This document shows positions 17,159-28,400 of a stretch of 64,000 bases of DNA, piece by piece (within the stretch, counting starts at the first letter, position 1; every line of letters starts with the position of its first letter). The stretch covers positions 3,098,501 through 3,162,500 of the forward strand of contig NZ_PGEN01000001.1 of NCBI RefSeq assembly GCF_002797435.1. The letters run 5' to 3'. The notes under the pieces are model-generated. The model worked only from the letters and a program-made list of their open reading frames with translations, was not told the origin of the DNA and ran no database searches. The stretch comes from Sphingomonas koreensis (GTDB lineage Bacteria > Pseudomonadota > Alphaproteobacteria > Sphingomonadales > Sphingomonadaceae). A program made the translations under genes and the position numbers.

Positions 17159-18868
17159 ATGTTTCGTGCTCAATTTCGTCACTTGAAGTCTTCGCTGCTC
17201 GCCTGCGCGGCCGGCGCTTCGCTCCTCGCCTCGCCGACGCTCGCGCAACAGGTGGATGCCAACAAGCTGCTCGAGATCATGGTCAAGAAGGGCCTGGTCA
17301 CGCGCGAAGAGGCAGATGCGATGATCGCCGAGGCGACGACCAGCACGTCAGCTCAGCCCGCCCAGCCGCCGGTTCCGGCGGGCGGTGTTTCCGCCGACGG
17401 CACCCAGACCATCCCCTATGTGCCGCAGGTAGTGCGCGACCAGATCGTGCAGCAGGTCCGCACCGAAATGACCGCCAAGGCGGAGGCCGAAGGTTGGGCG
17501 AAGCCGGGCGAGGTCGCCGAATGGACCAAGCGCATCACCCTGTTCGGGGATATCCGCGCACGCGCCGACGGGATGCTGTTCGGCGAGGGCAATTCGCAGG
17601 ATCTGGTCAACTGGCGCGCGATCAACGCCGGCGCCGGGCTGCAGGTCAATCAGGGCGCGCCCGGCTTTGTCCGCCCGCCCTATCTGAACACGGTCGAGAA
17701 TCGCTGGGCGATGCGGCTGCGCGCGCGGCTCGGTATCAAGGTACGGATCGACGATTGGGTGGGGGCGGAGGTTCGTCTTGCTACTGGTAACGACACTGGT
17801 CCCGTTTCGACCAACCAGACGCTCGGGCAGAATGGCGAGTTCGGCAAATATGCGCTGTGGCTTGACCGTGCGAACCTGACCCTGACGCCGGTAAACGACG
17901 TCAAGGTCAGCATCGGCAGGTTCGGCAACCCCTTCTGGTCGAGCGCGATGCAGTTCGACGAGGACCTGAATTTCGACGGCGTCGCGATCTCCGGCGAAGC
18001 GAAATTCGGCGACACCGTGAGCGTATTCGGCACCGCCGGCTTCTTCCCGCTGTTCAACACCGCATTCAACTTCGGATCGAGTGGCGTGGGCACCATCTTC
18101 GGTGGTGCCTATCCGAGCCAGGATCGCTATCTGGCGGCCGGGCAGATCGGCCTCGACTTCCGATCGGGCGACCGCTTCCGCGCGCGGATCGCCGGCGGTT
18201 ACTACCGGTTCGAGAACGTGCAGGGACAGCTCTCGGCGCCGTGCAACTTTGATCAGGACGCCTGCAGCACCGACGCGATGCGGCCGGCGTTCCAGCAGTT
18301 CGGCAACACCAACAAGCCGCTGCGACACGTCATCCCCAACCCCGCGGTCGCACCGGGTGCCAGCCCCGAGGTCCAGTATTTCGGGCTTGCCTCCAAGTTC
18401 CACGTCGTCGGCGCGCGCGGCGAGATCGAATATGGGCTGAACGATCGTGTCACGGCGCGGGTTACCGGCGATTACATCCAGAATCTGGGGTTCGACCGCG
18501 CGAAGATCGCGCCGCTCGCGCTCAACAATTTCGCGCCGGTGATCGGCACGACCGGCGGCAACTATGACGGCGGCGACAAGGGCTGGCAGGCACAGCTCGC
18601 CGTCGGCAACCTGAGCGAGGACATCCGCGCCGGCGACTGGAGCCTGCTAGCCGGTTACCGCCATGTCGAATCCGATGCGACGCTCGACGCGATCGCGGAC
18701 AGCGATTTTGGTCTTGGCGGCACCAACATGAAGGGCTGGTTCGCGGGCGCCACCTATGGCTTCGCGAAGAACACCGCGTTGAGCGTGCGTTGGCTCTCGG
18801 CCGACGAGATCGCCGGGCCGCCGCTCTCGGTCGATCACCTGATGATCGATCTGACTACGCGGTTCTGA
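17159..18868 (+). CDS. Putative porin with N-terminal coiled-coil (Porin_5-like)
   Basis: 569 residues. There is a signal peptide (1-~30), an SLH/coiled-coil-like periplasmic segment (about 31-115, KLLEIMVKKGLVTREEADAMI then an Ala/Pro linker), and an outer membrane barrel that ends in an aromatic residue (…LTTRF). This matches the 'putative porin' family found near TonB and secretion loci. It would provide an outer membrane pore for a solute released or captured by the exoprotein; the solute is unknown. It starts 51 bases after tonB with an AAGGGGAA site and lies inside the secretion gene set. Confidence 0.85.
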   Translation: MFRAQFRHLKSSLLACAAGASLLASPTLAQQVDANKLLEIMVKKGLVTREEADAMIAEATTSTSAQPAQPPVPAGGVSADGTQTIPYVPQVVRDQIVQQVRTEMTAKAEAEGWAKPGEVAEWTKRITLFGDIRARADGMLFGEGNSQDLVNWRAINAGAGLQVNQGAPGFVRPPYLNTVENRWAMRLRARLGIKVRIDDWVGAEVRLATGNDTGPVSTNQTLGQNGEFGKYALWLDRANLTLTPVNDVKVSIGRFGNPFWSSAMQFDEDLNFDGVAISGEAKFGDTVSVFGTAGFFPLFNTAFNFGSSGVGTIFGGAYPSQDRYLAAGQIGLDFRSGDRFRARIAGGYYRFENVQGQLSAPCNFDQDACSTDAMRPAFQQFGNTNKPLRHVIPNPAVAPGASPEVQYFGLASKFHVVGARGEIEYGLNDRVTARVTGDYIQNLGFDRAKIAPLALNNFAPVIGTTGGNYDGGDKGWQAQLAVGNLSEDIRAGDWSLLAGYRHVESDATLDAIADSDFGLGGTNMKGWFAGATYGFAKNTALSVRWLSADEIAGPPLSVDHLMIDLTTRF

Positions 18869-18873
18869 TCGCC

Positions 18874-19389
18874 ATGGCGCCGCTCGCTCATTCCAGCGCA
18901 GGGCAGGGGGACGGCAGCTCCCCCGGCTCGCGGCCCGTACCGGCGGCCCTTTGTGCCGGTGCGCGCGGCCGGACGGACCCGCCTCGAGCCCCTTCGGGGC
19001 GGGTCCGGACGGCCGGAGCGGCGCTCATGATGCTGGGCCTTGCAGCGCTCCCGCTACCGGCGGGGGCAACGCAGCGCGAGGTGCCGGAGCCGGAAGCGTC
19101 GCCGCCGTCGCCGCCGGTAGCGCCCTGTGTCATCGTCGAGGTCGGCGGCACGCGATCGGGCGATCTGGAATGCGCCGCGCGGCAAGCGGCGCGGGCGGCA
19201 AAGATCGCCCGTGCGCAGGCCGACGCGATCCGCACCCTTTCAGCCGTTCGCGCCGGTTCGCCGGACATACGCGTCGGCGTGACCAGCCTGTCGGGCACGC
19301 GGCTGCGCATGGGAAGCAACCTCGGCGTTTCGGCGCGGCCGGCGCGTCCGGCCGCAGCTCCGGTCACTCCGATGGGCCGCCAGCCATGA
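18874..19389 (+). CDS. Small exported protein of unknown function in the secretion operon
   Basis: 171 residues from ATG 18874, or 120 from ATG 19027; the latter has a GGAG site. A hydrophobic stretch (MMLGLAALPLPAGA) is followed by a Pro/Glu-rich linker and a short Ala/Arg-rich helix with one CVIVEVGG…LECAARQAAR segment containing two cysteines. I recognise no family. The location between porin and TpsA, and the signal-like segment, point to a periplasmic or surface role in the same system. If the longer start is right, the first 50 residues are an atypical Gly/Arg/Pro-rich tail before the signal. Confidence 0.55.
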   Translation: MAPLAHSSAGQGDGSSPGSRPVPAALCAGARGRTDPPRAPSGRVRTAGAALMMLGLAALPLPAGATQREVPEPEASPPSPPVAPCVIVEVGGTRSGDLECAARQAARAAKIARAQADAIRTLSAVRAGSPDIRVGVTSLSGTRLRMGSNLGVSARPARPAAAPVTPMGRQP

Positions 19390-19492
19390 TTCCATCCTTC
19401 GCGATGCGCAGTGCCGATCGCCTGCCGCGTCCTGTTCCTTCTGCTTTCGACGCCACCGCTTGCCGGCCGGCGCGCACCCTGGAGTCCGCACG

Positions 19493-22400
19493 ATGATCCG
19501 CACCGACCGCTCGTTCCGCAACCGTCTGCTCCTTGGCGCCTCGCTCGGCAGCCTGGTGCTGGCCGGTACCTCGCTCGCCCAGAATTTCGGCGGCCGCGGC
19601 ACGACCGCAAACCCGGCGACCGCAGCCGCGCAGGCAGCGCAGAACGCCGCGAGCCGCGACGCCGCGGCGCGCGCGGCGGCGCAGCGCACCCGCGCGACGC
19701 TGGAGAATGCGACACGGGTTCGCGCTCAGATGGATGCTGCACAGGCGGCGGCGCGCGCGGCCGCCCTTGCGGCGCAGTCCGCGGTGCCCAACGGCCTTGG
19801 CGATGGCGGGCTCAAGGTCGCCAACGGCATTGCGCTCGATCCCAAGCTGTGGGTCGGCGCCGAAGGCCCGGTGCAAAGCCAGGGCTCCAACGGGCGGACC
19901 GCGGTGAGCGTCAACCAGACGCAGGACAAGGCGATCCTAAACTGGGATTCGTTCAATGTCGGGCGCGAGACCGACCTGACGTTCAACCATCACGGCAACA
20001 GCAACTGGGTGACGCTCAACCGCGTCGTCGGCAACAGCGCCGATCCGTCGCAGATCCTGGGCACGATCAAGGCCGACGGTTCGGTCTATGTCCTCAACCA
20101 GAATGGGGTGATCTTCGGCGGCGCGAGCCAGGTCAACGCGCGCAACATCGTCGCCGCGGCCGCGACGATGACCGACCAGCATTTCCGCGACTATGGCATC
20201 TATGCCCGCATCACCCAGAACTCGCCTTCCGCGCCGCCCAGCGCGGTGGTCGAGAGCTTCACCGCGGCCAAGGGTGAAGTGAAGGTCGAGGCAGGCGCGC
20301 GGATCGTCACGACCGCACCCAAATCCGTGGTCGAGGGGGGCGGCTTCGTCATGCTGCTGGGCAGCAAGGTCGAGAATGCCGGATCGATTCGTACCGATCG
20401 CGGCCAGACCCTGCTCGCGGCGGGCGACAGCTTCCTGATCCGGCCGGGCTACGGCACCGACGCCAACCAGCGATCGACCACGCGCGGCAACGAGGTGCAG
20501 GTCACGGTCGGCGCCGACAGCACCGCCGGCCGTGCGATCAACAGCGGCGTGATCGAAGCGCGGCAGGGCGATATCACGATCGCGGGCGAGCATGTCGTGC
20601 AGGGCGGCGTCGCAGTGGCGACGACCAACGTCCATGCCCGCGGCACGGTCCACCTGTTGACCAACGTCGCGAGCAACAAGAGCGACACCAGCGTCACGCT
20701 GACCGGGAACAGCCTGACGCTGATCCTGCCCGAACTCGACAGCAAGGATACCGCCACCAACGCGCAGCGCGACGCGCTCGCCAACCCGCCGCAGACGACG
20801 TTGAGCTGGAACCTCAACAATCAGGGCGACGGCAATCTCGGCCTGACGATGGCCGACCGCCTCGACCGTTCGCGCGTCGAGATCATGACCGGCGGCACCG
20901 CCAGCTTCGAGGCGGGGTCGCAGACGATCGCGCAAGGCGGGCAGATCGCGGTGATGGCGCGGACCAAGGCGTTCGTCGGCGAAGGCGCGGTGCTCGACGT
21001 GTCGGGCGTGCGCGGCGTGGCGATGGACATGGAGTCCAACACGCTCAAGGTGAATGTCCAGCCCTATGAGATGCGCGATTCCGCGGCCAACCGCGAGGTC
21101 GAGGGGCTCAAGCATAATGACGTGTGGATCGATATCCGCGACCTGATCCTGCTTCCGAGCGGCACCGGCGGGCACAATGGCGATCGCTATTACACGCCGG
21201 GTGGCCTGCTCGAGGTCGGCGGGCATCTGAGCAACGTCGCGCATTCGATCGGCGAATGGGCGTCGGTTGGCGGGAGCATCGCGTTCCAGAGCGGCGTCGG
21301 CGCGACCAATGTCCGCCCGCCCGACAGCGGCCAGCTGGTGATCCAGAAGGGCGCGATCCTCGACATTTCGGGCGGCAGCCTCGACTATGCGGCCGGCACC
21401 GTCCGCTCGACCCTGTTCATGGGCTCGGACGGCAAGCTCTATGCCTCGGGCCAGGCCCCGGCCGGGGTCAAGATGATGTCGATCGGCGCTGCGTTCATGC
21501 GCCGTCACGAACGCTGGGGCGAAGGCTATACCGAGCTCTTCACGACGCCGTTCTCGCGCACCCAGACGGCGCGATGGGAGGATGGCTATACCGTCGGCCG
21601 CGACGCCGGTACGATCTCGCTGTCGATGCCGACGGTATTGATGGAGGGGACGATCCGCGCCGATGTGGTCGTGGGCGACCGCCAGACGCAGATCCGCCCC
21701 GACCTGCCGATCGCCGTCGATCCGCAGGGCACGCTCAACGGCACCAACGCGAACCGGATCGACGGGTACAAGCTGCCGCAGAACGTGACCCCGCTGGCCG
21801 GCGGTCTCTATGTCGGCAACCGGCTCGAGGCACACGTGCCCAATTCCGGCTTCCAGCCGTTCAGCTCGAACGTGACGATCAGCAACGGCACCGATGTCAC
21901 GTCGGGGATGAATGCCGGTACCGCGCTGACCCCCGATCTGGTCAACAACGTCCAGCTTTCGGCCGAATCGATCAATCAGGCGGGCCTCGGCGCGCTGCGG
22001 GTCAGCGGCAAGAGCCTGCTGATCGATGCGGACCTGGCCGTCGCCCATGGCGGCAGCATCGCATTGCGCGCCGAGAATACCAAGATCGCGGGCGACCTTA
22101 CCGCGCGCAGCGGCACCATCTCGATCGAGGGCGTGATCGCCAATTGCAGCACCGTCTGCGACATCATCCCGACCCCGATCGATGTGGCGCAGGGCGTGAA
22201 GATCGATGCCACCGGCCTTTGGGTCAACCTCAAGGCCGGCGGGGATCGCCGGGACCTGGCGTTCATCAAGGGCGGCGACGTCTTCATCAGCAGCAGCCAA
22301 GGATCGGCGCGTCTGGGCAAGAACAGCCTGATCGACGTGTCCGCGGGCGGGGCCATCCTCGAGCAGGGCGAGACCCTGGGCGCGCGCGGTGGCGACGTCG

Positions 22401-25400
22401 TGATCTCGGCGAGCAACACGCCGCGGCCGATCGCCAACGAACTGGTCCTCGACGGCGAGATCCGCTCCTACGGCTCGGGCGATTTTGCGGGCGGCACGCT
22501 GATCATCAACAATGGTGGGCGGCCGGTGACGATCGGCGCGCAGGTATTCGCGGGCGGAAACCTGCTGGTCGCCGGACAGCCGTTGCCGATGGACATGCAG
22601 CTCAGCGAGGATCTGCTGCTCAAGGCGGGGATGAGCCTGCCGTTCGAATATTCCTATCAGGTCACCAAGCTGCTGACCGGCGACATCGCGGACGACAGCC
22701 TGTTCCTCGATTTCACCGATAGGACGCTGCTCGCCGACTGGGTCGTTCCCGACACCGGCGAGGCCTATGACGCCGATTTCAACTGGTACGGGCCCGGGCA
22801 GACGCTGCCCGCGGGGACCTATCTCGCGCTGGCCTATATGTCGGTCGCCAAGGGGCAGGCGATTCCTGATCTGAGCGCGATCTATGGCGGGAACGAGGTT
22901 CCGCTTCCGACACCGATCACCCGTTTCATCCCCGCGGGTACCCCGCTCGCCAACGACCTGACGCTCGCGGCGGGGACCACGCTCAAGCGTGGCTGGACCT
23001 TCGAGGCCGATCTCAAGGTCGCGACACCGCTGCACCTCGAAGCGGATTTCTTCCAGAAGGGCTTCACTAACTACACCGTTCGCGCCGGCGGCGATTTGTG
23101 GGTGGGCGACAATACCAAGCTCGACGTGATGGCGCCGGTGCGCCGGATCACCGGCGACAGCCACAAGGTGGCGAGCGGCGCCGCGCTCGACGACGCGATG
23201 GAGCTGTGGACCGCGCCGATGATGCGTGAGGATGCGGCGAACGGCCGCTTCATCCAGCGCCAGGGCGCGAGCCTGACTCTGGCAGCATCGGGCCTGGGCG
23301 ATGGCGATGGGCGCGACGGCTATGGCAACCGGCTAACCGATCGCCAGCTGTTCGGCCAGCTCCGCGTGGGCAAGGGCGCGGTGCTGCGCGTCGATGACGG
23401 CCAGTCGATCAAGCTGACAGCGGCCGAATCGATCCTGTTCCAGGGCAAGGCCGAGGCGCGCGGCGGCAGCGTCGAGCTCACCTCGACTCTGTTCGAGAAT
23501 ATGAGCCGCGACGTTCCGTCCAACACGCCGATCCGCTACGATCCGACGCGCGCGCTGTGGATCGATTCCGGCGCGATGATCGACGTTTCGGGCCGGGCCT
23601 TCACCGCGGTCGATGCACGGGGGCTGCGCTATGCCAGCGTCTCGGCGGGCGGATCGATCCATATCGGCGGCGAGCCCCAGCAGCCCTTCGGCTCGACGCT
23701 GACTACCCCGCGCCAGATGACCGCCGCCTATGTCGTGGTGCGCGAGGGGGCGGTGCTCGACGCCTCGGGCGCGAGTGCGGAGATCGACTATCTGAGCTCG
23801 GGCCTGCCGGCGCAGCGCAACGGCCTGCTGCTCGCGACCGATGGCGGCAGGCTGGCGTTCGACTCGCAGTTCGGCATCTTCCTCGACGGAGACCTGCGCG
23901 CCAGGGCGGGCGGCGCGGGCGCGCTGGGTGGCGAGCTGTCGATCCGGCTGACGACCCCGCTGGTGTCCGACCGCGGCATTGGCACCGGCCGCGAAGTACC
24001 CGATTTCATGCGCCAGCTGCGCAAGGTGATCGTCGATACGAGCTACTCGCCGGTCCTGTCCGACGCGATCGAGTTCGGCGGCTGCGTCACCGGGTGCTGG
24101 ACGCCGGGGCAGACCGTCGCTCAGGCTAACGCCGCGAACGAGGGGGTCGCCGATCTGGTCGGCCAGGCGCGGATCGGCGCCGATCGCGTCAAGGCGGGGG
24201 GCTTCGACAGCCTGTCGCTGGCGAGCGACGACGTCGTGCTGTTCAACGGCGACGTCTCGCTGAACCTCGGCCGCAACCTGACGCTGTTCGGATCGATCGC
24301 GAACCTCGATCCCGACGGCCATATCAAGCTGTCGGCCGCCTATGTGAACTTCGCGGGCGGCGGGACGATGTGGGGGAATACCCTCGTCGCGCAGAATCAA
24401 GGCCAGCTCGCGCTGCAGACCCGACCCGTGGCCGGCAATGGCAGCGTCACCATCACCGGCGGCCTGATCGACATGGCGGGCATCCGTTTCGGCGTGAACG
24501 GCTCGATCGGGCTGATCGGCGGCGGGCAGCGCGACTATGATTATGCGGCGTCGAAGGACATCAGCATCGTCAGCCGCAGCGACATCCGCCTGACCGGCGG
24601 CGAGGTGCGGTCGATGAGCAACATCTCGCTCACCGCCGCGCAGATCTATCCGACGACGGGGGCCGTCGCGGCAATCTATGCCGGCGTCTATTCCTACCGC
24701 CTGCCCGGCAACACCGCGATCTACAACACGATGATGCAGGGCGGCACGGTCAGCTTCCACACGCTGGCCGGAAGCAAGCCCGCGGCCCCGCTGTCGGTCT
24801 ATGGCCAGCTCACCGTCGGTGCGGATATCATCAACCAGGGTGGCGTGCTGGTCGCGCCGCTAGGCTCGATCACGCTGGGCGTCGGCGGCGATGACTATGT
24901 GCCGGGCCCCGAGATGGCGATGCCGGGGCAGATCGGCTGGTCGGGGCAGTATGTCACGACCAGCGAAGTCAACCTGCTTCCGGGCAGCCTCACCTCGGTC
25001 AGCGGCGCCGGGCTCACTATCCCCTATGGCGGCACGACCGACGGCCTCAGCTGGATGCTGAATGGGGTCAAGCTCGGCGATACGACCGCCCGGCAGGGCG
25101 TGACCGTGGTCGGCTCGCTCCGGGCCGATGCGGGCGCGGTGCTCGATCTGTCGGGTGGCGGCATACCGACCGGCGCCGGCTTCACGCCGGGCCGCGGTGG
25201 ATCGGTCGACATCCTCAAGACCGCACTCGCCAACGTGAACCCCGCCTATGCCGGGTTCAGCCACGCCGACAACAAGGTCTATGCGATCGTCCCCGACTAT
25301 CAGGGATCGGCTGCGCCGCGCGCGATCGACGGCCATGCGCAGCCCGAATTCGGGCAGCAGATCATCGTGCCGGAGGGCGTGCCTGGGCTGAAGGCTGGCA

Positions 25401-28400
25401 CCTATATGCTGCTGCCCGCCGAGTTCGCGCTGATGAAGGGCGCGTACCGCGTCGAGATGGGGCGGGCGACGGCGCCCGGTGCCGGGCAGCTCAGCAAGCT
25501 CCCCGACGGATCGCTTGCGCTGGGTGTCCATACCGGCGTCGCCAACCTTGCCACCCGTTCGGCGCAGGCGGTCGACATCATCCTGACCCCGGCGGATGTG
25601 GTGCGCACCCATTCGCAATATGTCGAGACGAGCTTCGAGAAGTTCCTGACCGACCTGCCCGATCGTGCGCTGTTCAACCGCCCGCCGCCGGTGCTGCCGC
25701 GTGACGGCAAGCAGTTCACGCTGGCGCTGCCCGCGGTTGCGGATATCGGCGACCGCCCGCTCTTCTCGTTCAAGGGCACCGGCAAGTTCGCCGCGGCCGA
25801 AGGCGGGATCGGCGGGTCGCTGTCGGTGACCCCGGGCAACTACCGCTCGGCCGGTGCGATGCCGCTCGAAATCCTGGCGGACGGCATGACCGCAAGCAAG
25901 GGCGCAGCGGGCCTCTACGCATCCGATCTGAACGCGGTTGGCGCCACCCTGATGATCATCGGCGGCGAGGTCCAGCGTCAGGTCTATGGCAACTCGACGA
26001 TCACGGCCCAGCTGAGGATCCGCGCGGGCAGCGACCTCTACGCGCATACCGGTTTCAACGGGATCACGGTGCGCGAAGGCGCGACGCTGTCGGGCGCGCA
26101 GATCATGCTGGTCTCCGACGGCCGTTCGGACATCACCGTCGAAGCGGGTGCGACGCTCTCCACGATCGGCAAGGGCAAGCCCGCGTTCGACATGGCGAGC
26201 GGCTACCAGATCGTCAGCAACCAGGTGGCAATGCTCGCAGTCTCCAACGGCCTGCTGGAGCTTCAGGCGCCGTCGGGCGCCGGCACCACCGGCGTGATCA
26301 CCGTCGAAGACGGCGCAGCGCTCTATTCGGAAGGCACGCTTGCGTTCGCGAGCATCGGCCAGGTCAGCCTGGGCGAGCAGGTGCGCTATGGTGCGCGCTA
26401 TCTCTCGCTATCGACCGGCAGCGTGAACATCGGCACCAGCCAGTCGCTCGCTGCGGCGGGCGAGGCCGGCATCCTGCCCAGCGGCATCCTGCTCAACCAG
26501 AGCGTACTCGAACGGTTGATGCGCGGCGACGGCAGCACCGGCGCGCCCGCGCTGGAGCGGCTGATCCTCACCGCGAATGACTCGGTCAACTTCTACGGCA
26601 CCGTGAATCTCGATACGCGCGGCAGCACGGGGACTTCGGCGCTTCAGCTCGTGCTCAACACGCCGGCGCTCTACGGCCATGGCAGTGCGAACGACACCGC
26701 GACGGTCAGCGCCGCGACCCTGGTGTGGAACGGCATCTACGGGACGAGCGGCCCAAGCTGGTCGCCGGTCGTCGTCGAAGCCAATCCGGGCGCGCCGATT
26801 GCGGGCGGGCCGGGCACCGGCCACGGCACGCTCAACCTCGTCGCCGACCGGATCGTGCTCGGCTATCAGGACAAGCTTTCGGGCATTTCTTCGCTCAACA
26901 TGAACCGGCTCGCGCTCGGCTTCTCGACGGTCAATCTCACCGCATCGCAACGGATCGAGACCAATGATCGCGGGACGATCTCGGTCTATGAATCGCAGGC
27001 AGTCTCCGGCAAGCCCGGTATCGGCGGCGCGCTCAACATCACCACGCCGTTGTTGACCGGCAAGGGCGGGTCGAATGTCGGCTTCGTCGCGGGCGGGGCG
27101 ATCAAGCTTGCCGCGCCGCAGGGCTGGACGGCCCCGGCCAAGCGGCCCGAGGTTCCGATGGGCGGGGAGATCGGCTTCACCGGCAGCACGGTCGCGGTCG
27201 ACACGCTTGTGGCGCTGCCGAGCGGCCGCCTCAAGCTGACCGCGCGCGCCGGCGACGTGACGCTGGGTGATCGCGCCAGGATCGACATGGCGGGGATGGC
27301 GTCGAAATTCTTCGACGAGACCCGCTACAGCTGGGGCGGCGACGTCGAGCTGGAAAGTGCGACCGGCGATGTGCTGGTGGCGAAGGGCGCGGTGATCGAC
27401 CTCAGCGCCGACTATAATCATGCCGGATTGCTCAAGGTTACCGCGCTCAACGGTACGGCAGCGCTCGACGGCACGATCCAGGGCGAGGCGCGCAATGGCG
27501 GGCAGGGACCGAACCCCGAGCTGCGTGCCGGCGGCGTCGACATCCGTGCCGGCCAGATCGCCGGGTTCGCGGCGCTAAATGCGCGGCTGAACGAGGGCGG
27601 AGTCACCCATTCGCGCAGCTTCCTGACCCGGACCGGCGACCTCGTGATTGGCGACGAGGTGAAGGCGCGCAATGTGAGCATCACCGCCGACGGCGGCAGC
27701 CTGACCGTCACCGGCCGTATCGATGCGAGCGGCGCCAAGCCGGGGTCGATCCGCCTGTCGGCGAAGAACGACCTCACCCTGACCGGCAGCGCGGTGCTCG
27801 ACGCGCGCGGCACGGTGCTGCAGGTCGATGCCTATGGCGCGCCGGTCGAGGCATCGAACCGCGCGACGGTCGAGCTGACCAGCGCCGGGGGCACGCTGGC
27901 GCTCCAGCAGGGGGCGACCATCGACCTCGCTTCGCCCGACGGTGTCCGCCGCGGGCGGATCGAGCTCAACGCGCGCCGCATCGGCGGCGACGACGTCGCG
28001 ATCGCCGCGGCAGGAGCGCTCAACATCCGCGGCGCCGCCAGCCTTTCGGTCAACGCCTTCCGAAGCTATCAGCCCGCGGGCGGGATCATCGATCAGGCGC
28101 TGCTCGACGGCATCCATCAGGACAGCGACGCGTTCATCAACGCCGCGATCGGCAATGGTGCGCTGCTCGGCCGGATCGCGGGGCTGCGCGCGCTGGGCGA
28201 TGTCTTCCATCTGCGCCCCGGCGTCGAGCTGGTCAGCGCACCCGGCGGCGATCTGCGCGTATCCGGGGACCTCAACCTTGCCGGGCACCGCTACGCCAGC
28301 CTCAATGCCAAGACCCAGCGGGCGGCCAACTATGCCGACCCGTTCGGCGACGGCTATGGCTCGGGCGAGGCCGGTGCGCTGCTGATCCGCGCGGCGGGCG

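Noticed and set aside
19937..23164. Long minus-strand open frame (1075 residues) inside the exoprotein gene
   Set aside because: Composition typical of a shadow frame; no motif, signal or ribosome site. The plus-strand frame carries clear TPS motifs.
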